Shown here: in pieces, positions 5,178-5,333 of the stretch
Numbering within the stretch: the stretch's first letter is position 1
Layout: each line of letters starts with the position of its first letter
NCBI GenBank assembly: GCA_016781725.1
Contig: JADDPU010000403.1
Coordinates: 1-5,333, forward strand
Length of the DNA: 5,333 nucleotides
DNA from: Rubrobacter sp.
Lineage (GTDB): Bacteria > Actinomycetota > Rubrobacteria > Rubrobacterales > Rubrobacteraceae
Direction: 5' to 3'
Notes under the pieces: generated by a model
What the model was told of the DNA's origin: nothing
Seen by the model: the letters and a program-made list of their open reading frames with translations, nothing else
The model's database searches: none
Translations under genes and position numbers: made by a program

Positions 5178-5333
5178 GATTGAACTGGGTCCGTCAACCT
5201 CTGGTCGATCGCCATGATACCGCCTGGGTTGCCGCGAGATCTTTGGTTTGTGCTCCATAACCACCGGCTCGGCCGGCCCAGAGTCCCTTCGAGGTCTGTC
5301 GCGAATACCTCAGCGAGGCTTGACCGGCGCAAC
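5178..5333. other. Upstream region of the nitronate monooxygenase gene, to the window edge
   Basis: This stretch probably carries the promoter of the - strand enzyme. A small inverted repeat CCGGC-TCG-GCCGG (5264-5276) is present. TTGACG occurs on the - strand but too close to the ribosome site to act as a -35 with normal spacing, and no convincing -35/-10 pair is visible. A - strand open frame here (63 residues, entering from beyond the edge) is Arg-rich and shows no family features. Confidence 0.4.

Noticed and set aside
5163..5264. 34-residue N-terminal extension of the nitronate monooxygenase
   Set aside because: It is polar and unlike the family, and a good ribosome site sits directly before the internal ATG at 5162.

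Overview
The window is high-GC DNA of actinobacterial character. Frequent ATA (Ile) and AGG (Arg) codons alongside GC-rich third positions, plus GTG starts and strong GGAGG-type ribosome sites, remind me of Rubrobacter or a relative; this assignment is inference, not a database result. Five protein genes are well supported: four on the + strand and one convergent gene on the - strand at the right end.

Left part (17-1019): a MarR-family regulator overlaps by 14 bases the start of a small membrane-anchored or exported protein with a histidine-rich tail, so the two probably form an operon. The second protein belongs to a conserved but functionally undefined family that, as I recall, is often mislabelled 'aspartate carbamoyltransferase' in databases.

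Middle (1020-2572): a 164-base leader holds a perfect 10-bp inverted repeat, a -10-like hexamer, a repeated GGCCCTCT octamer and a strong ribosome site. It leads into a 12-helix major facilitator transporter of the metabolite:H+ symporter (ProP/KgtP-like) type. A 436-base gap without a convincing gene follows (2573-3008), and it contains two sizeable imperfect inverted repeats.

Right part (3009-5162): an ornithine cyclodeaminase / mu-crystallin family NAD(P)-dependent enzyme lies on the + strand. At the position of the ornithine cyclodeaminase catalytic Asp it has Ser-Asn, so a literal ornithine cyclodeaminase call is doubtful. A 228-base convergent gap separates it from a nitronate monooxygenase-family FMN enzyme on the - strand. 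The last 171 bases are probably the upstream region of that enzyme.

How the genes cooperate is uncertain. The regulator and anchored protein look like one unit. The transporter and the OCD-family enzyme could in principle serve uptake and redox metabolism of an amino or imino acid, but the large gap between them argues against a tight operon. I found no mobile element, CRISPR array, tRNA or rRNA, and no clearly new multi-gene system. The most distinctive items are the His-rich anchored protein coupled to a MarR regulator, and the structured intergenic DNA.
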